The position numbers and the translations under genes were made by a program. Shown in pieces: positions 8,736 through 16,449 of a DNA stretch of 57,804 nt; within the stretch, counting starts at the first letter, position 1, and the number at the start of each line of letters is the position of its first letter. The DNA comes from an uncultured Acidimicrobiales bacterium. Lineage in GTDB: Bacteria; Actinomycetota; Acidimicrobiia; Acidimicrobiales; SZUA-35. The DNA lies in assembly GCA_938029215.1 (NCBI GenBank), contig CALHFG010000060.1:1-57804 (forward strand), written 5' to 3'. The notes below the pieces were generated by a model. That model was not told the origin of the DNA. It was given only the letters and a program-made list of their open reading frames with translations, and did not search any database.

Positions 8736-9779
8736 TTGAAAGGCCTTTCAGTGACCGACGCCAGCAACGCTCAATTCAAGTTTGACGACGTGGGCGTCGT
8801 GTCGTTGACGAGGGTCGAAGCACCCGAGATTGTTACGTCGGACCACATCGATGAGCGGCTGAGTCAGTTCTACGAGCGCTCACCGGAAACGAAGCCCGGC
8901 ATGCTCCAGCTCCTGGCCGGTGTGCATGAACGCCGTCAGTGGCACGAAGGCTTCACCTTCCCTGAAGCGTCAGCGGCCGCTGGAGAGCAGGCGATCGTGC
9001 GGGCGGGCATCGACCGCAACAAGATCGGGCTGTTGATCGATACCTCGGTGTGTAAGGCCCGGCTGGAACCATCCACGGCCGTCACGGTGCACCACTTGCT
9101 CGGGCTTTCGCCCACGTGCATGAACTTCGACCTGTCCAACGCCTGCCTCGGCTTTGTCAATGCGATGCACGTCGCCGGTGCCATGATCGAAAGCGGCACC
9201 ATCGAATACGCCCTCATCGTGGACGGTGAAGGAACCCGTGAGCTGTACGACAACACGATCAATCGACTGAACGCTGAGGGCAAGACCACCGAAGACTTCA
9301 CCGAGAACTTTGCGTCGCTGACCTTGGGCTCGGGGGCAGCGGCCATGGTGCTCGGCCGGCGCAGCGATAACCCCGGCAGCCACGGCGTGGTGAGTGGAAT
9401 CTTCCGGGCCAGCAGCGAACATCACGAGCTGTGCGTCGGGTCGTTGGAACAAATGCGCACCGACGCTCGAGGAATCCTGGACTCCGGAACCCACCTCGCC
9501 AAGATGGCGTGGGACCTCTGCGACAGCGACGACTGGAAGCATCTTGACCGGTACATCCTTCATCAGGTCTCCCAGGTGCACACCGCCGCCATCGTCGATG
9601 CGCTAGGAATCGATGGTGAGAAGGCTCCACTGACGTTCCCCGAATACGGAAACATCGGCCCTGCAGCGGTTCCGTTCACCTTGGCCCATTTCCAAGACAC
9701 GTTGGAGGCGGGAAATCGTGTGCTGTGCCTCGGTATCGGGTCGGGCCTCAACGCGGGCGCAATAGAACTCGTCTGGTAA
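8736..9779 (+). CDS. oleA: OleA, thiolase-fold acyl-CoA head-to-head condensing enzyme
   Basis: A 347-residue ketosynthase-III/thiolase-fold protein. The nucleophile lies in FDLSNACLGFVNAM (Cys about residue 137), with the His in DRYILHQVSQVH and the Asn in FPEYGNIGP, plus the GIGSGLNAG loop near the C-terminus. In the OleA family the enzyme joins two fatty acyl-CoAs into a 2-alkyl-3-keto acid. The downstream OleB-OleC fusion and OleD support OleA over a FabH role. Start is ambiguous: TTG at 8736 has GAGG seven bases upstream, and GTG at 8751 has GAAAGG seven bases upstream; both give sensible N-termini. Confidence 0.93.
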   Translation: MKGLSVTDASNAQFKFDDVGVVSLTRVEAPEIVTSDHIDERLSQFYERSPETKPGMLQLLAGVHERRQWHEGFTFPEASAAAGEQAIVRAGIDRNKIGLLIDTSVCKARLEPSTAVTVHHLLGLSPTCMNFDLSNACLGFVNAMHVAGAMIESGTIEYALIVDGEGTRELYDNTINRLNAEGKTTEDFTENFASLTLGSGAAAMVLGRRSDNPGSHGVVSGIFRASSEHHELCVGSLEQMRTDARGILDSGTHLAKMAWDLCDSDDWKHLDRYILHQVSQVHTAAIVDALGIDGEKAPLTFPEYGNIGPAAVPFTLAHFQDTLEAGNRVLCLGIGSGLNAGAIELVW

Positions 9780-9784
9780 TCGAC

Positions 9785-12349
9785 ATGACCAACGCGGCGG
9801 TGCAACCTGGCGGACTACCTCCGGAGCTCGTCGGCCTCGACCCGAAGTGGTCTCGGCTGGTTACCGCCCGCTGCCGCGACGGTGACCGCACGTTTCACCT
9901 TCTCGATTGCAACCGACACGCCACCGGACTCACGGTGGTGTGTGTTCACGGCAACCCGTCGTGGTCCTATCTTTGGCGAGAGCTGCTCGCCGCGGCGCCG
10001 TCGAACGTACGGGTGATCGCTCCCGATCACCTGAACATGGGTTACTCCGATCGAACGGACGCCGACCGGACCCTCAGCGATCGGATCGACGACCTGGGCG
10101 CGCTCACCGATGCCCTCGGGATCGTTGGACCGGTGATCACCATCGCCCACGATTGGGGAGGCCCGATCTCGTTGGGATGGGCGCAACGGCGGATCGATCA
10201 GATACGCGGGCTGGTGCTCACCAACACCGCGGTCTCACAACCCAGCGATAGCACGCCGCCATGGTTGATCACCACGGCCAAATCGGCTCGAGTTCTTCGC
10301 ACGGTTACCCAGCGCACGCCCGCCTTCATTCGAGGCGCCCTTCGCTTGTCTTCGCCCGAACCGGCTCCCGACATCCGGGCCGGTTTCATGGCCCCGTACG
10401 ACACGCCCGAACGACGAGCAGGGATTCGAGCGTTCGTCGCCGATGTGCCCCTGGAACCTAGCCACGCATCATTTGAGACGTTGGAATCGGTTGCTGCCGG
10501 GCTCGACCAGTTGGCCGAGGTTCCGGCCTGTCTGTTCTGGGGCACCAGAGACCCGGTTTTTGGCGAGCAGTACCTGCACGACTTCGAGCGGCGCCTGCCC
10601 CACGCACAGGTTCATCGATTTAGCGGGGCCAGTCATTTCGTCACCGAAGACGCACCGGTCGCAGCCGCGTTCTGGGACTGGGTCGAAGCGCTCCAAGAGA
10701 CGGGCGAGACTTCCGACTCCTACGCCCCGCAGCTGAACCGATCACTCCTCCCGTCGGCAAGCGATGCGTCGCCGTTGGTGGTAGAGCTAGGCGAAGAAGG
10801 TTGGCGATCGATCGAGCCCGATCTGTTTCTCGAACGCGTCGGTCGCAGCGCCGAAGGACTTGGTGCTATCGGTGCGAAGCCCGGCGACCGCGTGGCCGTG
10901 ATGATTCCTCCTGGCATCGATCTGACCGTCGTGTTGTACGCGTGTTGGCAGGCGGGGTTGGTTGCCGTTCTGGTCGACAGCGGCCTCGGGGTGAAGAACA
11001 TGGATCGAGCGCTGCGGGCCGCCCACCCGGACTGGCTCATTGGAATCCCAGCCGCCGTGACCGCCGCGAAAGGTCTGCGTTGGGGAGGCCGACGGATCGT
11101 TGTGGGAGAGATGGACAGCCGGCTGCGGTCGGTTCTGGGCATCGAGCGATCGCTGCGAGAGATTGAGTTCCTTGGGGAGAGTGCAGCTCGCCAGGTCCGG
11201 CCAATCGATGCCGACGCCGTCGCTGCCGTTGCGTTTACCTCGGGTTCTACCGGCCCATCCAAAGGGGTGGTGTACAAGGCCGGACACATCGGTGCCCAGC
11301 GTGACGCGATCGCTGAGCTCTATCAGATCACCGAGGCCGATCGCCTCGTAGCGGCCTTTGCCCCGTTTGCGCTGTATGGGCCCGCTCTCGGGGTTACTTC
11401 GATCGTTCCAGCAATGGATGTCACCAAGCCCGCAACGCTCACCGCGGCTGCCTTGGGAGAAGCGGCGGCTCAGGTGGACGCCACGATGATCTTCGCCTCG
11501 CCCGCCGCGCTACAAAACGTGGTGGCGACCGCAGAATCTCTGGCACCTCACCAGCGAGCCGCCCTCCGCAACGTTCGGCTCATCATGAGCGCCGGAGCCC
11601 CGCTGCGGCTGGGCTTGTTGCAGTCGGTGGCACGGTTGAGTCCAAGCGCAGAGATTCACACGCCGTACGGCATGACCGAGATACTCCCCGTCGCCGACAT
11701 CTCCCTGGCGGTTCGGTTGGCCCGAGGCCCAGGCCCCGGGGTTTGCGTTGGGCGGCCGGTCCCGAACGTCCAGGTCCGCATCCATCCGCTGGATGCCCTG
11801 GGTCTCCCCTCCGAATCAGCCACCGATCGCCCCCACATACTCGGCGAAGTGGTTGTCAACGGGCCGCACCTCAAGGAGTCCTATGACCGGTTGTGGTGGA
11901 CCGAACATCGCAGCCGCACGGCCGACCAATGGCATCGCACCGGCGACATCGGCCACCTCGACCGCGATGGATTTCTGTGGATCAGTGGGCGGGTCCAGCA
12001 CGTCATCACCAGTCCAGACGGTCCGATAGCCCCGATCTCCATCGAGCACGCAGCCGAACGGGTCAAAAGCGTTGTTCGAGCAGCCGCGGTAGGCGTTGGA
12101 CCGCTGGGCGGGCAGAGTCTCGTGGTGGTCATCGAGACCGCGCACCGTGGATCCAATCCGCTCGCTCCCGCGGCAATGGTGAAATTGGTCCGGGCCGAGC
12201 TGGAATCTGATGGATTACAGAACCCGGTGGCTGTTTTGCAGACGCCGAAGTTGCCGGTTGACCGGCGCCATAACTCCAAGGTGGACCGAACGAAGGTGGC
12301 CCACTGGGCCGACAAGATCCTGGCCGGTGGCCGCCCGTCCCGCATATGA
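9785..12349 (+). CDS. oleBC: OleBC fusion: beta-lactone decarboxylase + beta-lactone synthetase
   Basis: An 854-residue two-domain protein. Residues 1 to about 320 are an alpha/beta hydrolase of the haloalkane-dehalogenase-like OleB group: oxyanion motif HGNPSWSYLWR (about 56), nucleophile elbow AHDWGG (Asp123) and catalytic His284 in GASHFV. The rest is an AMP-dependent ligase: P-loop AFTSGSTGPSKGV (about 484), TPYGMTE, and HRTGDIGHLDRDGFLWISGR. In the pathway OleC turns a beta-hydroxy acid into a beta-lactone and OleB decarboxylates that to a cis-olefin. Fused OleBC proteins are known from actinobacteria. The ATG at 9785 is just after the oleA stop. The frame is open further upstream, but inside oleA. 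Confidence 0.93.
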   Translation: MTNAAVQPGGLPPELVGLDPKWSRLVTARCRDGDRTFHLLDCNRHATGLTVVCVHGNPSWSYLWRELLAAAPSNVRVIAPDHLNMGYSDRTDADRTLSDRIDDLGALTDALGIVGPVITIAHDWGGPISLGWAQRRIDQIRGLVLTNTAVSQPSDSTPPWLITTAKSARVLRTVTQRTPAFIRGALRLSSPEPAPDIRAGFMAPYDTPERRAGIRAFVADVPLEPSHASFETLESVAAGLDQLAEVPACLFWGTRDPVFGEQYLHDFERRLPHAQVHRFSGASHFVTEDAPVAAAFWDWVEALQETGETSDSYAPQLNRSLLPSASDASPLVVELGEEGWRSIEPDLFLERVGRSAEGLGAIGAKPGDRVAVMIPPGIDLTVVLYACWQAGLVAVLVDSGLGVKNMDRALRAAHPDWLIGIPAAVTAAKGLRWGGRRIVVGEMDSRLRSVLGIERSLREIEFLGESAARQVRPIDADAVAAVAFTSGSTGPSKGVVYKAGHIGAQRDAIAELYQITEADRLVAAFAPFALYGPALGVTSIVPAMDVTKPATLTAAALGEAAAQVDATMIFASPAALQNVVATAESLAPHQRAALRNVRLIMSAGAPLRLGLLQSVARLSPSAEIHTPYGMTEILPVADISLAVRLARGPGPGVCVGRPVPNVQVRIHPLDALGLPSESATDRPHILGEVVVNGPHLKESYDRLWWTEHRSRTADQWHRTGDIGHLDRDGFLWISGRVQHVITSPDGPIAPISIEHAAERVKSVVRAAAVGVGPLGGQSLVVVIETAHRGSNPLAPAAMVKLVRAELESDGLQNPVAVLQTPKLPVDRRHNSKVDRTKVAHWADKILAGGRPSRI

Positions 12350-13317
12350 AGATTCTTGTCACGGGCGGAACCAGCCTGATCGGCCGGGCGGTGATCGAGA
12401 TGCTCACCGGTCGGGGCGACCAGGTGGTGGCGATGCAGCGCAGCGATGCGAGTATCGGTGGCGCACACGTGGTGACCGGTGCGGTGACCGACATGGCTGC
12501 GGTCAGTGCCGCGGTCCAAGGATGCGACGCCGTGCTGCACCTGGCGGCGAAGGTCGGCATCGTGGGCACGTGGGAGGACTTTCACCACACCAACGTTGAA
12601 GGAACCGAGGTCGTTGTCGAGTGCGCCCGTTCGGCTGGTGTGCAACGGTTTGTCTTCGTCTCGTCACCATCTGTCGCCCACGGCGGTGAGGCACTTGTGG
12701 GGGCTGTCGCTCACCCGGCCGACCCTGGGTTGACCCGTGGTCATTACGCCACGTCCAAAGCGCTCGCCGAGGGGTATGCCCTCTCCCGGCACTCACCGGA
12801 CATGGCGATTACGGCCATTCGGCCCCACCTGGTGTGGGGGCCCGGAGATACCCAGTTGGTCGGACGGATCATCGATCGTGCCCGACAGGGCCGGCTCGCG
12901 TTCGTGGGGAGTGGCGCCGCACTCATCGACTCCACCTACATCGACAACGCTGCTTCCGCCCTGGTGGCTGCCCTGGATCGTTGTGACGTCATCGGCGGGC
13001 AGGCACTGGTGGTCTCCAACGGGGAACCTCGACCAATCGCCGATCTGGTGAACGGCATCCTGGCGGCCCACGGGATGCCTCCGGTGACCCGTCGGGTTCC
13101 CAAGTCGCTGGCCTTCGCTGCTGGATGGGTTGCTGAGCGGGCGTGGGAGCGTCTGCCGCTCGATGGAGAACCGCCCATGACCACGTTTCTCGCTGAGCAG
13201 TTGGGCACCGCTCATTGGTTCGAACAGACCCACACCCGTCGCCTGCTGCAATGGGAGCCCTCGGTCTCGATCGATGAGGGTCTGGCTCGCTTGGCCCAAC
13301 ACGTCGCCGACCGGTAG
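12346..13317 (+). CDS. oleD: OleD, NAD(P)-dependent 2-alkyl-3-oxoalkanoate reductase
   Basis: A 323-residue extended SDR / 3-beta-HSD-like protein. The N-terminal nucleotide-binding motif is KILVTGGTSLIGRAV; the active-site Tyr and Lys are in HYATSKALAEGY. OleD reduces the 2-alkyl-3-keto acid made by OleA before lactone closure by OleC. Its ATG overlaps the oleBC stop (ATGA), so the three ole genes form one translationally coupled operon. The order A-BC-D covers the whole known pathway. Confidence 0.92.
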   Translation: MKILVTGGTSLIGRAVIEMLTGRGDQVVAMQRSDASIGGAHVVTGAVTDMAAVSAAVQGCDAVLHLAAKVGIVGTWEDFHHTNVEGTEVVVECARSAGVQRFVFVSSPSVAHGGEALVGAVAHPADPGLTRGHYATSKALAEGYALSRHSPDMAITAIRPHLVWGPGDTQLVGRIIDRARQGRLAFVGSGAALIDSTYIDNAASALVAALDRCDVIGGQALVVSNGEPRPIADLVNGILAAHGMPPVTRRVPKSLAFAAGWVAERAWERLPLDGEPPMTTFLAEQLGTAHWFEQTHTRRLLQWEPSVSIDEGLARLAQHVADR

Positions 13318-13326
13318 GTTCGGGCG

Positions 13327-14475
13327 GTGCAACTCAACCCTGCCGTCCAGTCGATAGCGGTGTCTCCGATCAGCGCGGCCTACGCCCACCTTCCGCACCG
13401 AAGCGGCGACCAGGACCTCCTTGATCTCAGCCAGGCGGCTCCGGCCTACCCCACCGCACCGGTGATCGCCCAGCGGATCGCCGAGGTTGCGGGCCAGCCC
13501 GACGGCGGAAAGTACGCCCCGCTCTATGGGCTGCCTTCGTTGCGGGAGGCGTTTGCCGCCGAGCTCGCCCACGACTACCGCGCCGTCGTGCGGCCCGACC
13601 GCACCATGATCGTGGCGGGCTGCAATCAGGCGTTTTGCAGCGTGACCTCAGCCTTGGCCTCGCCCGGTGACGAGATCATCATCTCATCGCCGTTCTACTT
13701 CAACCATCACATGTGGCTGGAGGCGCAGCGGTTCGTGCCCCGCTACCTCCAGCTCTGGTCCGAGGACCCCGTTGGCGAGGCGACGGAACTGCTGTCGGAC
13801 CGCACGCGAGCTTTGGTGCTCGTGACGCCGGGCAATCCAACCGGAGCCATCCTCGACCCAGCCACCATCGATCGATTTGCCGACCTCTGCGAACGAAACA
13901 ACATTGCGCTGATCATCGACGAGACCTACCGCAATTTCCGTGGCACCGACGAGCCCGCCCACCAGGCGTTCAGCCGAGCCCACTGGGATCGCACCGTCAT
14001 CAGCTTGCATTCGTTCAGCAAAGATCTGGCCATCCCCGGCTATCGGGTAGGCGCCATCGTTGGCGGTGCTGCCATGCTCAACGAGGTCGGCAAGATACAG
14101 GACTGCGTCGCCATCTCGGCTCCGCGCGTCGGTCAGGAAGCCACGCTCACAGGCCTTGTCGATGCGGGGGAGTGGCGAAAGGAACAGACCGATCGGATCT
14201 TTCAGTCGCTTCTGTCCTTCCGCACGATGATGGCCGACCGCCCCGGAGGGTTCGAGCTCGTCCAGTCGGGGGCGTTCTTTGGCTGGGTTCGGCACCCGTT
14301 CGGCGACCGCTCCACCGACGATGTGGTCCGTGATCTCATCGTCCAGCACGACGTTCTTACCATTCCAGGCTCCGCCTTCACCCCCGAGGATCAAGGATTC
14401 TTGCGTTTCAGCTTCGCCAACCTCGATCCTGCGTCGTTCGGCGATCTGGCTCAACGGCTTGCTCGGTTGAGCTAA
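13327..14475 (+). CDS. PLP-dependent class I/II aminotransferase
   Basis: A 382-residue fold-type I aminotransferase starting at GTG 13327, nine bases after oleD. The PLP lysine is in SLHSFSKDLAIPGYRVG (Lys232); the cofactor pocket shows the aspartate of LIIDETYRNF, and VLVTPGNPTGAIL is a typical substrate-loop motif. Close spacing makes it a likely fourth gene of the ole transcript, but I know of no transamination step in olefin synthesis, so co-transcription may be incidental. The substrate is unknown. Its stop overlaps by four bases the stop of the convergent zincin gene. Confidence 0.88.
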   Translation: MQLNPAVQSIAVSPISAAYAHLPHRSGDQDLLDLSQAAPAYPTAPVIAQRIAEVAGQPDGGKYAPLYGLPSLREAFAAELAHDYRAVVRPDRTMIVAGCNQAFCSVTSALASPGDEIIISSPFYFNHHMWLEAQRFVPRYLQLWSEDPVGEATELLSDRTRALVLVTPGNPTGAILDPATIDRFADLCERNNIALIIDETYRNFRGTDEPAHQAFSRAHWDRTVISLHSFSKDLAIPGYRVGAIVGGAAMLNEVGKIQDCVAISAPRVGQEATLTGLVDAGEWRKEQTDRIFQSLLSFRTMMADRPGGFELVQSGAFFGWVRHPFGDRSTDDVVRDLIVQHDVLTIPGSAFTPEDQGFLRFSFANLDPASFGDLAQRLARLS

Positions 14476-14813
14476 CCCCAACCCAATTCATGGAGCCGGT
14501 CATCGTCGATGCCGAGATGGTGAGCAAGTTCGTGCACCAAGGTCACGTTGATTTCATGCCGTAGGTCGTCCAAGTCTCTGGCGTAGTCACACAGCGGCAG
14601 ACGGTAGAGCGTCACGACGTCGGGCAGAGCCATGTCGCCGTAGTCGAACCGTTCGGTGAGCGGTGTGCCCTCGTACAGGCCCAGCAGGTCGCCGTCGGTC
14701 TCGTCGTCGACCTGGATCATCACGTTGTCGAGCATCGTGACCATCTCTTCGGGCAATGCGTCAAACGCACTGTCGACCAGCGCCGCAAAGGCTTCCGGTT
14801 CGATTGGGTTCAT
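14472..14813 (-). CDS. metallopeptidase (minimal zincin) family protein
   Basis: A 113-residue protein with the gluzincin-like motif HELAHHLGIDDDRLHELG at its C-terminus, including HExxH and a downstream Asp. Earlier segments VTLYRLPLCDYA and LVHELAHH match the short zincin family formerly called DUF1025. No signal peptide or membrane segment is visible, so it should be cytoplasmic. The start ATG (14813) follows the PrsW stop by two bases, so the two putative proteases are probably co-transcribed. A longer open frame through this region (to 15614) is an antiframe of the PrsW gene. Confidence 0.85.
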   Translation of the reverse strand: MNPIEPEAFAALVDSAFDALPEEMVTMLDNVMIQVDDETDGDLLGLYEGTPLTERFDYGDMALPDVVTLYRLPLCDYARDLDDLRHEINVTLVHELAHHLGIDDDRLHELGWG

Positions 14814-14815
14814 TG

Positions 14816-15994
14816 CTAGGCGGTGGACCGGGCGGTGTGGAGCCGGCTGACCAGCACTGCCTCGGCGTCGGTGTCGAGCGCTCCGGGCCTGGCGTGCAGG
14901 GCGGCGAGCCGAGCCAGGTTGCCGTGCACGTCGTCGAAACTCTTCCGCTTGGACTTGTCGAGACGCTTGCGGGTTGCGAGCATCGTGCGCCAGTCGCCAA
15001 AGATGGCGACTTCCTGAGCGGACAGGCCATAGCGCTGCGAAAGAGCAGGAACCTGCGCCAGGAACGTGGCCTGCTCGCGGCCCCGGATCTTGACCAGGGC
15101 GACCCCGCAACAGATGAAGATGAGAATGAACGCCGGAATCGCGATGAGGAGCACGACCTCTTGGCGTTCGGCAATGGTGAGGGAGCCGTTCCACGCTGCG
15201 TGAAGGCCGATGGCGACGGGCAATCCCCATGCCAGCTGACTCCCGATCGACTTCTGTCGCGACACGGCCCAGCCAACTGCCAGACCGCTCCAGAAGGTGA
15301 AGAGCGGGTGAGCGAACGGGGTGAGGAAACCGCGTGCGATGACCACCTGGATGAGCGCGCCGGCGTTGGCGGCGTCGGAGAAGTAGAGGAAGTTCTCCAC
15401 CACCGCGAAGCCCAGGGCCACCCAGCCGGCATACACAATGCCGTCCATCACACCGTCGATCTCTTTCCGTCGGAATGCCCAGACGACCCCGAGCGTCTTC
15501 ATGATCTCTTCGCTGAACGGAGCCGATACGACCGCGGCCCACGTTTCGTTGGACAACGCGAAGACGATCGAATTGATGATGCCGGCAACAACGCCCGAGA
15601 TCGTTGCCCCCCATAGGAAGGCATGCACCCGATCTTGAAGCGGTTCAGGCTCGATGCGGTCGATCCACCACAGCACTGGGCCGACCACGAACAGCGGGAT
15701 GAACGCCAGGGGAATCGCTATAGGAGTCTGGATCGCGATGAAGATGGTGAGCGGGATGGCCAGCACCAACCCCACCACGATGGGCCATGACAACCAGCCC
15801 TTGATCTTGGGTTTGGCCTCGGGATTGCCCGAGACGTGGGCGGTCCACGCCCAACCGTCCCACCATCGCCATTCGGTGATCTGCCACGGGTCTTGGTACC
15901 ACCCAGCCGGTGTTTCGGGCACCGCAGGCGGGGCGGGGACCTGAGGGACGGGCGGCAGCGGGCCAGATGGTTGACCAGGAGGCGTGGAGTGCAC
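14816..15994 (-). CDS. DUF2510-PrsW family intramembrane metalloprotease
   Basis: The N-terminus is Pro-rich and followed by a DUF2510 module (GWYQDPWQITEWRWWDG), then about eight hydrophobic segments with PrsW hallmarks: SEEIMKTLG (EExxK), VVENFLYF, HPLFTFW and GLHAAWNG. PrsW proteins are membrane-embedded proteases that in Bacillus cleave the anti-sigma factor RsiW; the target here is unknown, though an ECF sigma pair sits at 33-35 kb. The frame stays open to an ATG at 16027, but that codon shares bases with the start of the divergent ArsC-family gene, so I prefer the GTG at 15994, just before VHSTPPGQPSG, possibly leaderless with a TACTGT element upstream. Confidence 0.85.
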   Translation of the reverse strand: MHSTPPGQPSGPLPPVPQVPAPPAVPETPAGWYQDPWQITEWRWWDGWAWTAHVSGNPEAKPKIKGWLSWPIVVGLVLAIPLTIFIAIQTPIAIPLAFIPLFVVGPVLWWIDRIEPEPLQDRVHAFLWGATISGVVAGIINSIVFALSNETWAAVVSAPFSEEIMKTLGVVWAFRRKEIDGVMDGIVYAGWVALGFAVVENFLYFSDAANAGALIQVVIARGFLTPFAHPLFTFWSGLAVGWAVSRQKSIGSQLAWGLPVAIGLHAAWNGSLTIAERQEVVLLIAIPAFILIFICCGVALVKIRGREQATFLAQVPALSQRYGLSAQEVAIFGDWRTMLATRKRLDKSKRKSFDDVHGNLARLAALHARPGALDTDAEAVLVSRLHTARSTA

Positions 15995-16025
15995 CCAACC
16001 ACAGTAGGTCAGATACCTTGGAGAC

Positions 16026-16379
16026 ATGGCTGACGTGAAGATTTACCACAACTCTCATTGAAACTCCTCGGTCAATGCCGTGCGCATTGCAGAAGAGCTA
16101 GGTGTCGAGTTCGAGACCCGCAACTACATCAAAGAACCGCCCGACGCCGACGAAATCCGTGGCATCTTGGCCGTTCTCGAAGATGAGCCAACCAAGATCG
16201 TGCGCCGCGACGCAAAGTTCAAGAAGCTCGAGCTCACCGACGACGACGTAGCCACCGAGGACCAGATCGTCGACATATTGGTGAAGCACAAGCAGCTGTT
16301 GCAGCGGCCGATCGTTGTCACCAAAGACAAGGCGATCGTCGGTCGCCCGAAGGATCGAGTCCGAGAACTTCTGTCCTAG
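16026..16379 (+). CDS. probable selenocysteine-containing ArsC-family reductase
   Basis: From ATG 16026 the frame reads IYHNSH, meets TGA at 16059-16061 (codon 12), then continues as NSSVNAVRIAEELG to TAG at 16377-16379, giving 117 residues with UGA read as selenocysteine. ArsC of plasmid R773 has IYHNPAC with catalytic Cys12; here Sec would be residue 12. The three arginines used by that enzyme, Arg60, Arg94 and Arg107, also fall at exactly 60, 94 (LLQRPIVVT) and 107 (VGRPKD). A SECIS-like hairpin follows the UGA. GGAG precedes the start with a short two-base gap. The substrate could be arsenate or another thiol/oxidant; actinobacteria usually use mycothiol rather than glutathione. A gene finder would call only 16080-16379 and lose the active site. 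Confidence 0.87.
16059..16089 (+). promoter_or_regulatory. UGA codon plus SECIS-like stem-loop (ArsC-family gene)
   Basis: The UGA is 16059-16061. After an 11-base spacer, CAATGC (16073-16078) pairs perfectly with GCATTG (16084-16089), closing the loop CGTGC (16079-16083). The loop opens 17 bases after the UGA, and G is at loop position 2. Bacterial SECIS elements lie within the coding region, usually with the apical loop about 16-37 bases downstream of UGA and a G among the first two loop bases. A weaker lower helix (CTC 16064-16066 with GAG 16095-16097) is possible. Confidence 0.75.
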
Positions 16380-16384
16380 CCGGT

Positions 16385-16398
16385 CGGGCGATCGCCCG
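16385..16398 (+). terminator. possible terminator hairpin after the ArsC-family gene
   Basis: CGGGCGATCGCCCG is a perfect 14-base palindrome beginning six bases after the TAG stop. As RNA it can fold as a 5-bp GC stem with a GATC loop. There is no U-tract afterwards, so intrinsic termination is only a possibility; it also sits just before recC. Confidence 0.35.
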
Positions 16399-16449
16399 GT
16401 CTCCCTGCTGTCCCCATCAGTGTCACACGCCGTCAGTACGGTGTAGTCG

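Noticed and set aside
14472-15614. Long minus-strand open frame ending in the zincin sequence
   Set aside because: Only its last 113 residues are protein-like; the upstream part is Arg/Gly/His-rich antiframe of the PrsW gene.
16059-16061. In-frame TGA read as evidence of a pseudogene or of UGA reassigned to another amino acid
   Set aside because: Frame and conserved residues are intact on both sides, a second gene shows the same at its redox Cys, and UGA ends many intact genes here (for example sbcD, recC, recB), so neither decay nor wholesale reassignment explains it. A sequencing error cannot be fully excluded from sequence alone.
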